DNA from: Chitinivibrionales bacterium
Lineage (GTDB): Bacteria > Fibrobacterota > Chitinivibrionia > Chitinivibrionales > FEN-1185
Assembly (NCBI GenBank): GCA_028718065.1
Contig: JAQUMP010000192.1
Location: 1 to 6,700 of the forward strand
Reading direction: 5' to 3'
Length of the DNA stretch: 6,700 nt
The position numbers were made by a program, and so were the translations under genes. This document shows positions 6,564 to 6,700 of the stretch, in pieces. Under the pieces are notes generated by a model. That model ran no database searches. It saw nothing but the letters and a program-made list of their open reading frames with translations, and was not told the origin of the DNA. The number at the start of each line of letters is the position of its first letter. Position 1 is the first letter of the stretch.

Positions 6564-6700
6564 TCAAGAAGTGGGAAAATGCTCTATTGAGTCGCGATGA
6601 TTTTTCTGGACAACGTCGATAAAAGTTTTTAAATTTTCCCCAAAGTGACTCTGAAACGGCGTTACGGTAATTACCGGAGTTACGGTTACGGTTTCACCTT
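6564..6700 (-). CDS. Possible C-terminal end of a gene entering from the right edge
   Basis: On the minus strand a frame is open from the right edge (first full codon 6698-6696) for 44 codons to TGA at 6566-6564. It reads GETVTVTPVITVTPF, then a charged tail such as KTFIDVVQKNHRDSIEH, ending in PTS. The beginning is a Thr-Val-Pro repeat encoded by degenerate hexamers. An open stretch of this length is not rare by chance, and the region is more AT-rich, with an AT-leaning third codon position unlike the genes to the left. It could equally be non-coding. If real, its gene would lie upstream of the coiled-coil gene on the same strand, 113 bases away. No family can be recognised. Confidence 0.3.
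   Translation of the reverse strand, partial: GETVTVTPVITVTPFQSHFGENLKTFIDVVQKNHRDSIEHFPTS

Noticed and set aside
6597..6632. An 11-codon open frame on the plus strand starting at ATG 6597
   Set aside because: No ribosome binding site, very short, and stopped in an AT-rich stretch; nothing supports translation.

Overview
The window reads as a piece of chromosome from a Gram-negative (diderm, LPS-making) bacterium. Three consecutive genes serve lipid A acylation and LPS transport to the outer membrane. The LptC-like protein looks like a lipoprotein, the LptA/OstA-like protein is about twice the usual length, and the isoleucyl-tRNA synthetase is of the eukaryote-like type 2. Together these fit the FCB side of the bacteria (Fibrobacterota-like or a related lineage) better than Proteobacteria. 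This placement is inferred from protein style only. The main genes have moderately high GC; the last ~200 bases are visibly more AT-rich.

Layout. Positions 1-2990 (+): most of ileS, missing its N-terminus, which lies left of the window. Positions 3007-3957 (+): an LpxL/HtrB-family lipid A acyltransferase. Positions 3950-4534 (+): an LptC-like lipoprotein, overlapping the acyltransferase by 8 bases. Positions 4544-5695 (+): a long LptA/OstA-family periplasmic protein whose C-terminal half is built from about four ~40-residue repeats. These four genes lie on one strand with gaps of 16, -8 and 9 bases and probably form one transcription unit. No promoter for it is visible here.

After only 8 bases comes a convergent gene, 5704-6450 (-). 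It encodes an unrecognised coiled-coil protein with a Pro/Gln/Ala-rich linker and a short distinct C-terminal tail. It has a very good ribosome binding site and, just upstream, a 20-bp near-perfect palindrome that could be an operator or an RNA hairpin. The rest (6485-6700) is AT-rich with a weak promoter-like element. A reading frame on the minus strand runs in from the right edge and stops at 6564-6566; it may be the tail of another gene.

How the genes fit together: the LpxL-type enzyme adds a secondary acyl chain to lipid A at the inner membrane, and LptC and LptA carry finished LPS across the periplasm. LptB is not next to them here, so the ATPase must be encoded elsewhere. ileS is probably a housekeeping passenger at the head of the unit. 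Nothing here amounts to a clearly new biological system. The points most worth following are the repeat-extended LptA-like protein, the orphan coiled-coil gene with its palindromic leader, and an insertion in the IleRS.
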